64,000 nt of DNA from Rhizomys pruinosus (Eukaryota; Chordata; Mammalia; Rodentia; Spalacidae), in NCBI GenBank assembly GCA_009823505.1, contig VZQC01001040.1, forward strand, positions 396,156 to 460,155, given 5' to 3'. Below the pieces are notes generated by a model. It saw only the letters and a list, made by a program, of their open reading frames with translations, did no database searches and was not told the origin of the DNA. A program made the translations under genes and the position numbers. Below, piece by piece: positions 22,640-35,457 of the stretch (position 1 is its first letter; each line of letters opens with the position of its first letter).

Positions 22640-23245
22640 TTAAAAAGTTTAAGTGGAGTTATCCCATGGAGTACAATACCTCTGCCAGGAACCACAGACA
22701 AGCAAATAAAAAGTGCAATGCCACTAATGGGCTCACTTTTTTTTTTTTTAGTTTTCACCAGGGAGGGTCCATAGACTCTGAAACAATACTGGCTATTGCC
22801 ATTTCTCTGGTTGCTCTACAATGCAACAGTAAGACCGTATTACTGAAAACACTACAAATGTAAGTTGGAGAACAGAGAACTCAAGATAGCACTGACCTTG
22901 AAGCTTCATCTCTACTGCCTAGCTTTCATAGAACTGGAAGGTATTATGCAAGCTTCTGGAAGAGAAAAGAAATCAGTCATCAACCAGCTGTGAACTATGC
23001 AAGCTACAATGACTGACCTGCCAAGATAGGAACACTGGTGCAATAGTGGCACAAATGTTACAGGGGTAACCAACCATTATTTGCTTGGATTTAAGACCCA
23101 GTTCACAAGATAGGGTCTATACCAGGCACTGTAATCAGGGCCAAGACCCTGTGATTAGCTAGATCAGAGGGCATAGGAGAGAATGTACTACTATTATCCT
23201 GCTAAATGGGCATGGTATCAAACTGATTCTTCATGACACATGTAT
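22640..23245. other. No recognised feature
   Basis: Unrecognised; possibly the upstream part of the L1 3' UTR-like block that follows. Confidence 0.35.
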
Positions 23246-23249
23246 TAGT

Positions 23250-23910
23250 AACTCTCTCAACTCTTACCACAGAAGCTTCTTCTCAGACCAGATGGAGACT
23301 AACACAGAGACCTACAACTGGTCAACATGCAGAAGGGATGAGAATGCAGAGTGTGTGGCCCTAAATGGGACACTTATATTACATGCTCTCCTCCCAAGGC
23401 TCAGGGATAATTACAGAAGACAGGGTGAAAAGAGTTTAAGAGACACAGTGGTGGATGAATACAAGGAAACTGTTTTACAGACACAATAGCACAGGTGAAC
23501 ATATGAACCCAAGCACTGTAACAGCATGAACAAGACCTGTGCAAGCCCAGGCCAGACAAGAACCCAGCCTGGTGGAGGGGAGACCAAGAAGCCCCAGCTT
23601 TGCTGAAGAACTATGGGCAATTTATAGCAGCTGGGAGAGAGAGAGAGAGTTTCTTCTTCTTTGAGGGTGTGACACTGGGTAAGTAGGTTGACCACTGTCC
23701 AGGGGATGGACTCACACCCAAGAATATCAGAGAAACACAAAATAAGACTCGATATGCCTTAAAGAATATAGAGGACATGAATTGAGGGGCAGTTTGGAGG
23801 TTGGGATGGAAATCAGAGGAGATGAGGAAAGGCTGTGAATATGTACAAAATATACTGTATGAAATTCTCAAAGAATCCATAAGAACATTATTTTTAAAAA
23901 CTACCATGGG
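23250..23910 (+). repeat. L1 3' UTR-like fragment
   Basis: Parallels 721-1270 and ends in 'gaaattctcaaagaatccat' followed by an A-rich end, as rodent L1 (Lx-type) 3' ends do. A GA run lies at 23637-23650. The open frames on both strands (23292-23489 +, 23411-23934 -) are not supported as genes. Confidence 0.45.
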
Positions 23911-23913
23911 TTT

Positions 23914-24135
23914 GGGGGCTGTGCCTGAAGACATGGCTCAGTGGTTAAGAGCACTGGCCGTTCTTGCAGAGGAACTGGGTTTGATTCCCAGAACTGTTAT
24001 GGTGGCTAATAATTGTCTGAAACTCCAGTTCCAGGGGATATAACACACTCTTCCAGCCTCCACAGGCATTGCACAGCACAGGTGCACTTGTATGCAGGAA
24101 AAACACTGGTAAAAATAAATGATTAAAAAATTAAA
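23914..24135 (+). repeat. B2 SINE (old)
   Basis: 'ggggctgtgcctgaagacat' head, 'aactccagttccaggggata' body and AAATAAAT tail. Confidence 0.85.
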
Positions 24136-24139
24136 AATA

Positions 24140-24760
24140 AACTACTGTGAAGATTTGACTCCATCAGAATAAATACAATTCTACCTTGCCAAAAGAAAGT
24201 CAAAGAAAAATTATGTAAGCTGAGAAAAAATACATCTGTAATACCACAAACAAAAAATATATGAAATGGTTTTTCATGGAATAATTGCTATTTCAAAAAC
24301 ATAAGAAAATAACCAGTATCATGGTAGAAAAGTTATTGAGGGACACAATCAAGCAGTTCACAGGGTATGGGGTAAGGCAGCAACAGATCACTAAAGACAT
24401 GCTAATTTAGAGAAGAGACATTGATTTTCACCCAACAAGCTGGGGAATTCAAAGAAATATGTAATAAACAATGTTAGCAATGCCACTGGGAAAGGGCAAT
24501 TCAGCCACCAGTAGGAATTTAGTCTAAGTTTTCTTCTGCAGAAACACAATAAGATAACATGTATATAAGGACGTTTATAGCAGTATTAACCATAAAAGCA
24601 AAACACTCGTGACAACCTAAGCATCATCAATGAAAGATTGCTCAATTTTTTAAGCAGGTCATGACTATTCCATTTTACAGATGACAGTGTGTACCATTTG
24701 AAGGGCAAAGTGGATTAAAGTAGATCTAAATTATTTATCTGAAAATGGTAGGTGGAAAAT
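24140..24760 (+). repeat. Ancient L1 (L1M-type) ORF2 3' fragment
   Basis: 'aaggacgtttatagcagtat' and 'gacaacctaagcatcatcaa' correspond to the conserved L1 ORF2 C-terminal stretch. Very diverged and not coding. Confidence 0.55.
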
Positions 24761-24874
24761 GTAAGCTGTGGAGCATGTGCTTCCTTTACTCATTTTGTGT
24801 TAAAAAAAAAAAAGATGTACTTACATACATATGTTTGTGCATGCATAAAAAATTTATTTTGAAAAATCCTCAAG

Positions 24875-25075
24875 AGGGGGCAGGAAAGACTGCTCCATGG
24901 TGAAGAGCACCAACTACTCTTACAAAGGACCTGGGTTTGATTCTCAGCAACCACATGGCAGCTAACAACCATCCATAACTCTAGTTCCAGGGGAATCCAA
25001 GGCCTCTGACTGTGCCATATGACATGGGTACACTTACGCTCATACAGGTAAAATAAGAATTTTTTAAGCATTCGG
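24875..25075 (+). repeat. B2 SINE (old)
   Basis: 'gggggcaggaaagactgctc' head and 'actctagttccaggggaatc' body, A-rich end near 25075. Confidence 0.8.
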
Positions 25076-25258
25076 AAAAAAAAAAACATTAACAAATATT
25101 TGTCACATTTGAAGAAGGGAAATCTGAAGGGGAAGAGAGGCTTTGATTTCATTATGTTTTCAAACTGTTTGAATGCTGTTTGTACTTTTAAAACATGCAG
25201 TGAAGATACTCATTTTTAAAAATACACCACCCTCATTTTTAAAAACACATCACCCCCA

Positions 25259-25262
25259 ACAC

Positions 25263-25313
<51 letters not shown>

Positions 25314-25322
25314 GAGAGAGAA
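25259..25322. repeat. (GA)n microsatellite
   Basis: GA repeat with AAAG and GGGA interruptions. Confidence 0.95.
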
Positions 25323-25407
25323 ACATTGGACATTGTAAGACAATTTTGGACAGGCTCTTCACTTTTTCCTCTTTACTGGGTATTTGTGTTCCTTCTTGCT
25401 CTCCTAA

Positions 25408-25626
25408 TTTTTATTTATTTATTTTTTATTTTATGTGTATGGGTGTATTGCCTGTAGGTGTGTGAGTGCCCCTGTATTTTGCAAGACTGCAGAGATCAGA
25501 AGAGGTCATCGGATTTCCCCTGGGACTGGAGTTAAGGGTGGTTTTTAGATGTGTCATGTCAGTACTAGGAATTGAACCTGGGTCCTCTGCAAGTGCTCTT
25601 AACTACTGAGTCATCTCTCTAGCCCC
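25408..25626 (-). repeat. B2 SINE
   Basis: Complete reverse B2 from TTTATTT tail to 'gtcatctctctagcccc'. Confidence 0.88.
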
Positions 25627-25629
25627 CCC

Positions 25630-26245
25630 AAACTGTCCTAATCTTATTGCTATCAGTGTGAGCAGAAGGGTCTCGTCTCCATCACCCAGGCCCTAAGCAG
25701 CCCCTTTCCATTTGTTAATCATAACAATATTTGCATTATAATGGAATTTTCCCTCTCTCCAGGCTTGGCCCTCAGCACAAGCTTTAGGGAAAGGAAAAAA
25801 AAAATGGAGGTCTTTTACCCTGTTCTAAAATGCAATAACAAAGCTCTGTAATGACCTGAAAAAGTGAAGAGAAAGCTAAGTCTAGAGCTTTAGATCCAGG
25901 ATGCTTTGTATAAAAACAACTAAATTGGACACACTGCATATGATAAGATACAACCTCTGAACTTTAACTCAAAAGTAGCCATCCTTCTTATTTTAGAACT
26001 GGAAAAGCATCCAAGATTACTTGTTAAAAGCATGCTTTTATGGAACTCATTGTTACCTGTGCTCAAATAGCAATTTGAGAACACCTTATGTTTCATTCTA
26101 GACATTTAATAGAGAAGCCAGGTTTACATCCATTGTCAGGGACAAAGTTCAGCTCTTGCAGGCACTGGAGAAAAGACAAGGGAAAAGGAGTGATGGCTGT
26201 AGAAATTGGTTAATGTTGATTTTGATTTGATTCAAAGGTGCCTAA
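25630..26245. other. No recognised feature
   Basis: Unrecognised sequence. Confidence 0.4.
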
Positions 26246-26248
26246 GGG

Positions 26249-26375
26249 GGGCAGGCATGGTGGTGCACACTATGAGTCCCAGCACTTTAGAGGCAGAGGC
26301 GGCCAGATCTGTGTGAGATTGAGGCCAGCCTGGTCTACCTAGTAAGTTCCAGGACAGCTGGGACAACAGGGAGAC
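26249..26375 (+). repeat. B1 SINE
   Basis: 'gggcaggcatggtggtgcac' to 'acagctgggacaacagggag', 3' end lost. Confidence 0.85.
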
Positions 26376-26394
26376 AAATGACTAGCTCGTAGAA

Positions 26395-26800
26395 GATTAA
26401 TGGAGCACATTCCTATGAGGTCAGTGAGGGCATCTCCAGAGATGATTAGATCACAAAGGCTATGACCTGATGAATGAATGAATTCATCCCTTGAGGGAGT
26501 CATAACACAGCTGAACTATTGGAACCTGGTAAAAGGTTAACGATGGGTCCTAGGTAGAGAAAGTCAGCCATTGGGGGAGGGGGCACGTCCTTGGGGCTAG
26601 ACCTTTCAGTGGTCATGTAGTCCTCTATACTTTTTGTCTGTTTCTTCTCTGCCATGCTGTGAGCTGTTGTGCTCGGTCAGGCCTTCTCCACCATGATAGA
26701 CTGGTTCCCCTAAACCCATGGGCTTTAGCCATAAAACAATATTTTCTCGCCTTGTTAGATATTTGGTTGCAATGACACAAAAGCACCTAGTACAAGAAAT
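26395..26800 (+). mobile_element. Rodent LTR-like repeat (probable)
   Basis: 'ccatgatagactggttcccc' followed by 'catgggctttagccataaaa' and 'agatatttggttgcaatgac' matches the 3' end pattern of rodent MaLR/RMER-type LTR repeats. Open frames here are incidental. Confidence 0.45.
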
Positions 26801-27059
26801 AACAGGGCTTGGGAGAGACAAGGGAGGGGGTGTGAAAGGAGATACGCAGCTTGAGGTTGAGAATCATAAACATAAAGACAAAACCCCAGAACTCTCAGCC
26901 CAGCTCGGGTTTTCTGGCACTGGCCTGCTCTTGCCCGCTGCTGAGGCATTGCTCCCTCCCACATCGGGCCTGCCCTCACCATTTCCACCCAGCTTCTCGG
27001 GAGGGAGCTTTCTTTGCTGTCTCAAACGCACTAAGCTCTTGGCCTAGCAAGACCCTCTG

Positions 27060-27390
27060 TGCAGCAAGCATCTCACACACATTCCTTTAGCCAACTCATT
27101 TCTGACCTGGGGATAAATGCCCTGTCTTTAAATTCCCTTGTCGTAAGCTCTTATTACACCATCCTTTTCTCGGTTGTATCTTTCCTGAGTAGAGTTAATT
27201 ATTGGGTTACTAGTTCATATCTCCCTTTTCTCTTAAAGCCTCCTGAGGGCAGGGACATCTGTGTCTTGCTCCCCGTTATCTCCCCATCATCAAGCCCTGC
27301 TTTTGGACCTTTTGCTCACTCTCCAATTATTCTTCTTTTTGTCTTCTTACCCCTTGAAACAACTGCACATATGGTAGTTTAAATTAATTC
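27060..27390 (+). repeat. L2 3' region (probable)
   Basis: 'taaagcctcctgagggcagg' and 'gacatctgtgtcttgctccc' recall the L2 3' terminus. Ancient. Confidence 0.45.
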
Positions 27391-27399
27391 AATTTCTTT

Positions 27400-27679
27400 T
27401 TTGTAAATTTTTTTAATTTATTATTTTTTTTAATTTTTTTTTAAATTTTATTTATTTCCTTATGTGTATGAATGTACTGTCTGCATGCAAGTCTGTGCAC
27501 CCGTGACGTGCAATGCCTCGGAGGTCAGAGGAGAGTGTCGGACTCCCCTGGAACTGGAGTTCTCCTGGAATTGGAGTCTCAGACGGCTCTCGGCCACCAT
27601 GTGGGTGCTGGGGATCGAACCCGGGTCCTCTGCAAGAGCGGTCGGCGCTCTTAACTGCTAGGCCATCTCTCCAGCCCCA
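27400..27679 (-). repeat. B2 SINE with duplicated body block
   Basis: Complete reverse B2 of the duplicated-body subtype, many CpGs intact. Ends 'ccatctctccagccccaa'. Confidence 0.95.
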
Positions 27680-27895
27680 ATTTATTATTTTTATGTGTAT
27701 GAGTGTACTGTCTGCATGTAGGCTGGTGCACCTGTGTTGTGCAATGCCACGGAGGTCAGAAGAGGGTGTCAGACTCACCTGGAACTGGAGTTAAATATGC
27801 TTCTTAGCCACCATGTAGGTGCTGGGAATTAAACCCTTGTCCTCTGCAAGAGCAGTCAGCGGTGCTCTTAACCACTGAGCCATCTCTACAGCCTA
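27680..27895 (-). repeat. B2 SINE
   Basis: Reverse B2 abutting the previous one, same strand but the non-duplicated subtype: two insertions side by side. Confidence 0.92.
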
Positions 27896-27916
27896 AATTA
27901 ATTCAATTTCAATTCT

Positions 27917-28135
27917 CAGAGCTGCAGAGATAGCTCAGGGACTAATGTGCTTGCAGTGCAAGGAGCAATTCCAGCACTCATAAGGCAGAGACATAGGCTC
28001 CCCAGAGCAAGCTGACTAACTCAGCTATCTATGTTGGTGAGCACTGAGTTCAACTGAGAGACCCTGCCTCAATAAATAAAGTGAAAAATGACCAAGAAAG
28101 ACTCCTGAAATCAACCTCAGCACACGCATGTGCAC
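27917..28135 (+). repeat. B4 SINE
   Basis: 'gagctgcagagatagctcag' head and 'actgagagaccctgcctcaa' 3' part, with a CA-rich tail at 28130-28155. Confidence 0.7.
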
Positions 28136-28187
28136 ACACACACACACACACACGCAAACACACATACAGGCATGCAACCCACACATA

Positions 28188-28590
<403 letters not shown>

Positions 28591-28594
28591 CTTT

Positions 28595-29355
28595 AGGTCT
28601 CCATGGACAGCGGTCAAATTTCAAGGGTTTGATGGTCATATGTGGGTAATGGAAAACTGCAGTGCGTACAGCACTTCTACGATCACAGTGCGTTCTGTTG
28701 GGCAGGCTGGAACAGATGATTCCAATGCATTGTAGGGTTTCTGAGATTGGAGATCTCATCTGAGACATTGCCAACATCAGTGTCAAAATGTGCCAGAGTA
28801 TACTGCTTTTCTCCAAGCTCAGAATCATTGTGAGGCCCATTTAAACCAAAGAGGAGCCCTGATGACAGCCCATGAGGACCCCCAGTCATTTCTTATTTGG
28901 GTGTTTTAGGGTATTATGCAGGATAAACTGTCCTACAAGTGGCCCATGCTTGTCCAATTTCTGAAACACCGTGTTTCATCCTTCAGTAAGGGGAAAAAAA
29001 TCAATACAAGAATCTTCAAAAAGAGGAATCTATGTGCTTGAAATTATCTCTTGGCAGTTTTTACTTTAAGTGAAACAATAACAGAAAGTCCTAAGAGCAA
29101 CCTCAGGATTTACCAGGGGTATGAGAATACGAACATGCTGAATCAGAGAATTACAGTTCATTACCCATGGCCTCCGGGAGGTAGTTAGCTCAGCTTCCCT
29201 GGGATGCAGGGATCTCTTCTAAGACACTTCTAAAAGGTGGTAATTGACTGAGAGGTGACAGTAATTGAGCTTCCCACAGAGATGCTGTTTATTTAGCAAC
29301 TACTATTTCCTACATACTGGGTTATAATCCACTCCCGGAGGAACATCCCGAGTGA
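28595..29355. other. No recognised feature
   Basis: Unrecognised unique-looking sequence. Confidence 0.45.
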
Positions 29356-29359
29356 GTGT

Positions 29360-29770
29360 ATAATATCTCAAATCAGGTGTCATCCTCTCTGATGGCCTCC
29401 CATCCCACCTGAAATACAATCTAGATACTTTTCCAGGCTGACTGAGAAGAGCACCGCCATCCCTTCTCTGACACTGTCTCCTTTCATTCAGTTGTCATCC
29501 AGTATGCTCTGCACCTTGGCTGTCTTCCAGGCCTTCAGGCATGTCCTCCAGAAGCCCCTCTATCAGCACTTCCCTCTAACTGAGGCACTTCAGCTGCACA
29601 AGAAGCTCGTCCTTGTCAATCAGGTGCTAGCTCAGATACTCCCTCCTATAAGGGATGATTCGTGAACTGATTTAAAACAAGACCTATGCAGTCCATCCTT
29701 CATCTTCTCTCTCCTGTGCTATTTCCTCTCGGTGCTCATTGGTACCTAGAATTATCTTCTATCTCAGGTC
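29360..29770 (+). repeat. L2 3' region (probable)
   Basis: 'agtatgctctgcaccttggc' followed by 'tgtcttccaggccttcagg' recalls L2 ORF2 3' coding sequence; very diverged. Confidence 0.4.
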
Positions 29771-30715
29771 AGCTTCACTAGAAGAAGAGCCTTGGGATTC
29801 TTGTGCAATGACTGACTTCCTAAGGGACTTGTCTCCAACAAAGCTTGTAAGAGACTGAGGGAAGTCTACTAAGACATGAAAAAAGATGAGTAGAAATGCA
29901 TTTAGATGGTATCTGGTCTTTTTCCCTTTGGGAGCCCTAGAGCATAAAGCACTTCTCTGAGTCAGATTTTCCTTGTATGAAGAAGCTGATCTCCTGTCCC
30001 CCACAGCCATCAGTCACTAACTGACAGCTTCCTGGGGAAAGGGACGAAAACCTTGAGAAAACCCAAATTATATAACAGCACGTTTTCCAGCTAGAAGATG
30101 GAGACACTGATCAAGAGGCCTCAGGAACATGCACAGCAGCCTCAATGCCTACCTTCCTGCTGCATTTTTAGTCTCATGAGGATAAGGATAATATCTTCTT
30201 CATTCACTGTTTTGCTCCTGAGCCTATATAAGCACTTGTAAATATTGTTTGAATGTGTAACGGGTTAATGCATAAGTTAAGATACTTACTCATTCTATCT
30301 AGATTGTCTTTGCAGCCACTCTGGGAGGCAGGACCTTCAAGTCTAAGTTCTTTCCAGGCTCAGATCCAAATATGTCTGAGAGCCAGTTAGCCTGATAGAA
30401 TAAAAATAAATCAAGAAGGCCAACTTTTCTTCAGCCTCTTTACCTTGAGCCTTTCTCCCAGTTCTCTATGACTTCTGCCACACACACAAAGACTTTCACC
30501 TGTATTTCAAAATATTTATTCCCCAAACCCCAGACCAGGAGACCAAAGAGCAATTGATGCAGGGGTTTTCTTTAGTGCTTCATTTATTTCCATGCATGTT
30601 AAGAACACATTTTAAACAAACACTAGTTAGCTCATTCAGGCAGTATGCATAGTTGCTTACATGATACATTAGTGAACATTAAACTTACATTGCATTTTTA
30701 ATATTAAAAACTATT
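29771..30715. other. No recognised feature
   Basis: Mostly unrecognised. Around 30170-30260 there may be an L2 3' end. Confidence 0.4.
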
Positions 30716-30719
30716 TGAG

Positions 30720-30995
30720 GAGAGGAGATAGATGGCTCAGTCAATAGGATGCTTGCTGTATAAGTGCTAGGATCTAAGTTCAGATCCCCAGCACACACAT
30801 ACAAAAAAGCCAAGAATGTCTGCAATCCCATCCTTGGGAGGAGGAGACAGGAACTGGTGAGCTCCTGGTTAATGAAAGACCCTGTCCAAAAGCTAAGGAG
30901 AGTGATTGAGGAAGGCATCCAGTGTCAATCTCTGGCCCCCATAAGTGTACAGCCACATACACATATCAAACACACACATGAAATAATAATAATAG
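30720..30995 (+). repeat. B4 SINE
   Basis: 'ggagatagatggctcagtca' head, 'ctaagttcagatccccagca' and 'gaaagaccctgtccaaaagc', with a CA/AAT tail. Confidence 0.75.
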
Positions 30996-30999
30996 TAAT

Positions 31000-31412
31000 A
31001 TAATTGTTTGACTATATGGAGAAAATTATCTGACCATCAGGAATATATGAAAATTCTTCATTCCCTGTTCATTGTTAGAGACTCATCAGTCTTCTTAAAG
31101 CAGAATGCTCCAAAACTTTACTCTTATTAACATGATTTGTATACCTGTAGCACCAGAACCATCTTAGAAATGCAGTATGCCAACCCCACCCCAAAACTGA
31201 TGGACAGAATCAGCATGTTAAGCTGGTTCCCAGGATGTTCCTGCACACCAGTGGATTACAGAAGCATTGCCTGGCAGTGCTTTGGCACTGCTCTTCCTTA
31301 GGGAAGGTAACCTCTGCATTCCATCCCCGCTAATTCCCTAGACTCCACCCATCTGGAGTTAGAGACGGTAAGAAGAACCTGTGTTCCCCTTCTGGTGTGT
31401 AATAGTCTACTT
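31000..31412. other. No recognised feature
   Basis: Unrecognised. Confidence 0.4.
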
Positions 31413-31417
31413 GAGGC

Positions 31418-31545
31418 ATCTGGCATGGTGACTCATACTTGTAATCCCAGTATTCCAGAGGCTGAGTTCAAGGCTACCCTGGGCCACAAAGTTAGTTCTG
31501 AGATAGCCTCCACTGCATGGCGAAACTCTGTCTCAGAAAGAAAGA
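31418..31545 (+). repeat. Old B1/PB1 SINE
   Basis: 'ctggcatggtgactcatact' to 'gcgaaactctgtctcagaaa'. Diverged, with a central gap. Confidence 0.7.
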
Positions 31546-31589
31546 GTCATCAAGTTATCATCTTTGCAATCAGATACGTTTTGGTACTG

Positions 31590-31819
31590 TTTTTATTTAT
31601 TTATGTGTATGAACGTACTGTCTGCATGCAGGTCTGTGCACCCGTGTCGTGCAATGCCGCGGAGGTCCGAAGAGGGTGTCAGATTCCCCTGGAACTGGAG
31701 TTCTCCTGGAATTGGAGTTACAGATGGTTCTCAGCCGCCATGTGAGTGCTGGTGATCAAACCCGGGTCCTCTGCAAGAGCAATCGGTGCTCCCAACTGCT
31801 AGGCCATCTCTCCAGCCCC
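31590..31819 (-). repeat. B2 SINE with duplicated body block
   Basis: Complete, well-preserved reverse B2 of the duplicated-body subtype, flanked by 'cgttttggtact' at 31578 and 31820, its probable target duplication. Confidence 0.95.
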
Positions 31820-31859
31820 CGTTTTGGTACTTTTAAGATCCTGAAAAAGTTCACATATT

Positions 31860-32228
31860 GGGAAATTGGTCCTCAGTGTGATAGTAGTGGGGAGTGGAGC
31901 CTCGCAGGAAGTAGTTGGATCCCTGGGTGTGTTACCCTTGAAAGGAATTGCTGCCATAGTTCTCAGGAGGCCTGATTAATTCTGCAAGAGGAGCTGGTAT
32001 AAAAGACCTAGCCCAGCCTTTCCCTAGGTCCTGTCTCTACCTTCCCATGTGATCTCTCTCCCACATGCACATTCTCGCCATGTGGTCTTCACCAGAGCCA
32101 AGTTGATGGGGGGCGGGGGAACTATGCCCCTTGAACTTCAGGAATTATGAGCTAAACAAACCTGTTTTCTTTATATGGTGCCCACCTTCAGATATTTCAT
32201 TACACCAATAAGAAAAGGACTAATATCC
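31860..32228 (+). mobile_element. MaLR-type LTR
   Basis: 'tgtgatagtagtggggagtg', 'gagctggtataaaagaccta', 'tatgagctaaacaaacctgt' and 'ttcattacaccaataagaaa' give the full promoter-to-3' end order of an MST/MLT-like MaLR LTR, solo. Confidence 0.6.
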
Positions 32229-32229
32229 T

Positions 32230-32690
32230 TGTCTTGGTTGTCCATTTGTCAGAAGTGCTGGCTGAGTGTACATCTGATTCTAGATATATGGGCTTCAATA
32301 GGTATCACAACCCCCATCTTCCATCTTCTCTTGAACTTCAAGGAGGCAAACTTTACACATCTGTGGTTTGATTCAGTGTTGTCTTTTTCATGGAAACCAA
32401 GTGAAAACACTGCCCCTAACTCAGCAGGCCAGGAGCAAATTGTAAATCTTGATAATAAGAAGGAAAAGGGCAAGGGCGACTGGCTATCTTGAGCTATCTG
32501 AGGAGACAGTGCCCAAAACAACCATCAAACTCACGAAGAGCATCCAAGTGATGTATGCAAAAGATCTAAAACTTTTCTGCTCTTTGGTGATGGTGATTAG
32601 AAGTGCTGAGCCCGAGCCTTGGGATTTCAAGGTAACAGTGCTGTTGACTGATCCTAGGCCTGATGCATGCTAGGCCCTTTTGTTTTCGTT
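32230..32690. other. No recognised feature
   Basis: Overlapping open frames at 32175-32492 (+) and 32249-32521 (-) show no motif. Confidence 0.4.
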
Positions 32691-32694
32691 TGTT

Positions 32695-32818
32695 TGTTTT
32701 TTGGTCTTTTCGAGACAGGGTCTCTCTGTAGCCCCAGGCTGGCCTTGAACTCACAAAGATCCATCTGCCTCTGCCTCCCAAGTGCTAGGATTAAAGGTAT
32801 GCACCACCACACCCGGCT
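32695..32818 (-). repeat. B1 SINE
   Basis: Reverse B1 missing the middle ('tcctggaactcac' block absent). Confidence 0.9.
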
Positions 32819-32861
32819 AGACCCTTTTGTTAACACTGAGCTATGACCCCAGGCTCTTTTT

Positions 32862-33112
32862 TTTTTTAATTTTTTTAAATTTTAATTATTTTTTGTTCGT
32901 GTATGAATGTACTGTCTGCATGTAGGTTTGTGCACCCGTGTCGTGCAATGCCGTGGAGGTCAGAAGAGGGTCTCGGATTCCCCTGGAACTGGTGTTCTCC
33001 TGGAATTGGAGTTACAGACGGTTCTCAGCCACCATGTGGATGCTGGGGATCGAACCCGGGTCCTCTGCAAGAGCAGTCAGTGCTCTTAACCGCTAGGCTA
33101 TCTCTCCAGCCC
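32862..33112 (-). repeat. B2 SINE with duplicated body block
   Basis: Complete reverse B2 ending in 'ctctccagcc' and a C-run (33108-33120). Confidence 0.94.
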
Positions 33113-33120
33113 CCCCCCCC

Positions 33121-33243
33121 AGGCTCTTCTTTTAAGTCAGAAACTCACTATGTAGCTCAGACTGGCCTTGAACTCACTATATAGCTTAGGCTAGTCTCAA
33201 ACTCATGATCCTCCTGCCTTCACCTTCCAACCACATCCAGCTT
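33121..33243 (-). repeat. Old B1/PB1 SINE
   Basis: 'tcactatgtagctcagactg' to 'caccttccaaccacatccag'. Confidence 0.65.
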
Positions 33244-33373
33244 AAGTTTGTCAAGACAAATTCCACAGCCATATTAGAAACAACCATTTTATAATTAATA
33301 TACTCTAGTATTTTCCAAATTTCCTTGGTTATTGTTTAATCACATGGAACGTTTATTTAAAAACGCTAATTCA

Positions 33374-33582
33374 GGGGCTAGCGGTTAAGAGCGCCAACTG
33401 CTCTTGCAGAGGACCCGGGTTCAATCCCCAGAACCCACATGGCGGCTGAGAACCATTTTTACACCTCCATGGCATTGCAAGACAAGGATGGACAAACCTG
33501 CATGCAGACAGTACATTCACACACATACAAAAATAAATAAAATTAATGAAAAAAATTTTTAAATAAAAATAAAAACGCTAAT
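33374..33582 (+). repeat. B2 SINE, body deletion
   Basis: 'ggggctagcggttaagagcg' head. The block with the Ccagttccagg motif is missing (jump near 33460), leaving a shortened copy. Confidence 0.88.
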
Positions 33583-33589
33583 TGCCAGA

Positions 33590-34115
33590 CTCTTCTCCAG
33601 AAGAGTTAAGCACAAGATTCTGTTAGCCACTGAACCAACTACTCCTTGCTGATGGATCAAGACGCTAACCTTCCCCATTATCTTGTTTTGTTATCCCTGA
33701 ATGTGTTGCTCAAATACTCTCAAACTTATTTTTCCCCTCTGAACAGTAGGTATAAAGATATTCATTTCACAAGACTGAGGTAACAAAAAGCTGGGAAGTT
33801 AATCTATGAGGATGTGCTTAGTAGTTCTACTAAGTGCTGTACACAGGTAGAAAAAAATTCCAACTTTTATGCTGGCTTCATTAGAATGTCTCTTAACTTA
33901 TATCCAGGACAAATTAGATTATATGCAGGGTACAGTATACAACAGAAATGTGGGGATCCTTTTTTAAAAAGTTATTAAGAATTGAGAGCTAAGGACAACA
34001 AAGTATTAAAGTGTGCCTCCTTCTAAGCTTGGGGTCCTGGGTACATTTAAGAACCATGTTCAGGTGCCCCTCCTTATGTCAGCTGACTCCAGAACCAACC
34101 TTGCCACATGTTCTT
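33590..34115. other. No recognised feature
   Basis: Unrecognised. Confidence 0.4.
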
Positions 34116-34119
34116 GTTT

Positions 34120-34166
34120 CATTCCTGCTTCTATGATAGAATACTGTAACAAAAAGCTACTCAGAG
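34120..34166 (-). repeat. Left part of rodent LTR-like repeat split by L1
   Basis: 'gtttcattcctgcttctatg' followed by 'atagaatactgtaac' matches the reverse complement of the 3' end of the repeat at 40317-40708. Its continuation resumes at 37068, after the L1. Confidence 0.6.
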
Positions 34167-35457
34167 GTTTAATTTTATTATTCCACAAGTAGTGATCCAG
34201 TTTTGCCAACACCATTTGCTGAATGCTGTCTTTCTTCGATTGAGTCTTCTGGGCCACTTTGTCAAATATGAGGTGGCTAAAATTGCATGAGCTCAAGTTT
34301 GGGTCTTCAGTTTTGTTCCATTGATCTATGGGTCTGTTTTTGTGCCAGTACCAGGCTGTTTTATGACTATATCCCTGTAATATAGTTTGAAGCCTGGTAT
34401 AGTAATCCCCCCTGCATTGCTCTTTTTGCTCAGGGTTGCTTTGGCTATCCAGGGTATTTTGTTTTCCTATATGAGTGTTAGATTGTTTTTCTAGGTCTAT
34501 GAAGAAGCTCATGAAGATTTTAATTGGGATTGCATTGAATCTGTATATTACTTTGGGCAGGCTAGTCATTTTTACCATATTAATTCTTCCAGCCCATGAG
34601 CATGTCAGATCTTTCTACCTTCTGGTATTTTCTTCGATCTCTTCAGGGATTTAAAATTTTTGTTGTAGAGATTTTTAGTGCCCTTGGTCAAGTTTGTTCC
34701 TATATTTTTTTGAGGCTATTGTGAATGGGAAAGTCTCTTTGTATTCTCTCTCCAAGTGCTTGTTATTAGTGTAAAAAAATGTTACTGATTTTTCTAGGTT
34801 AATTTTGTATCTCACCACTTTACTGAAACTGCTAATCATTTCTAGGAGTTTTCTGGTTGAGTTTTTGGCATCCCTTAGGTAAACTATCATGTCATCTGCA
34901 AAAAGGGATCGTTTCACCTTCTCTTTTCCAATTAGTACTCCTTTAATTTCTTTTTCTTGTCTTATTGCTCTAGCAAGTGTTTCAAGCACTATATTGAAAA
35001 GGAATGGGGATAGGGGGCAGCCTTGCTGGGTTCCTGATTTTAAGGGGAATGCTTCTATTTTTTCCCATTTAGAATAATGTTGGCTGTGGGTTTGTTATAT
35101 ACAGCTTTAATTATGTTGAGGAATGTTCCCTCTAGTCCAATTCCCTCTAGGACTTTAAACAAGAAGGTGTATTGAATTTTGTTGAAGGCTTTCTCCACAT
35201 CAATTGAGATGACCATGTGGTTTTTGTCTTTTAGTCCATTTATGTACTTTATGACATTTATTGATTTACATATGTTGATTGATCCCTGCATCTCTGGTAT
35301 GAATCCAACTTGGTCATGGTGGATGATCTTTTTAATGTGTGCCTGTATGTGCTTCACAAGTATATTGTTGAGAATGTTTGCATCTATGTTCATTAATGAA
35401 ATGGGTATATGCAGTTTCCTTTTTTGGTTGTATCTTTGCCTAGTTTTGGTACTAGAA
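34167..35457 (-). mobile_element. L1 5' part, inverted
   Basis: Reverse-strand L1 ORF2 reverse-transcriptase region. From 35457 downwards it reads family-typical phrases such as [20 protein letters not shown] and the catalytic-type '[10 protein letters not shown]' near 34900. It continues towards 'HLIFDKVAQKTQ' near 34250. The frame is broken by several shifts. This is the 5' portion of the element whose 3' portion follows in opposite orientation. Confidence 0.88.

Noticed and set aside
26718..27090. Several overlapping frames of 77-109 codons
   Set aside because: They overlap on both strands, carry no domain and partly cover LTR-like repeat.
32175..32521. Opposed frames of about 90-105 codons
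   Set aside because: No motif and overlapping on both strands; the first begins inside a MaLR-type LTR.
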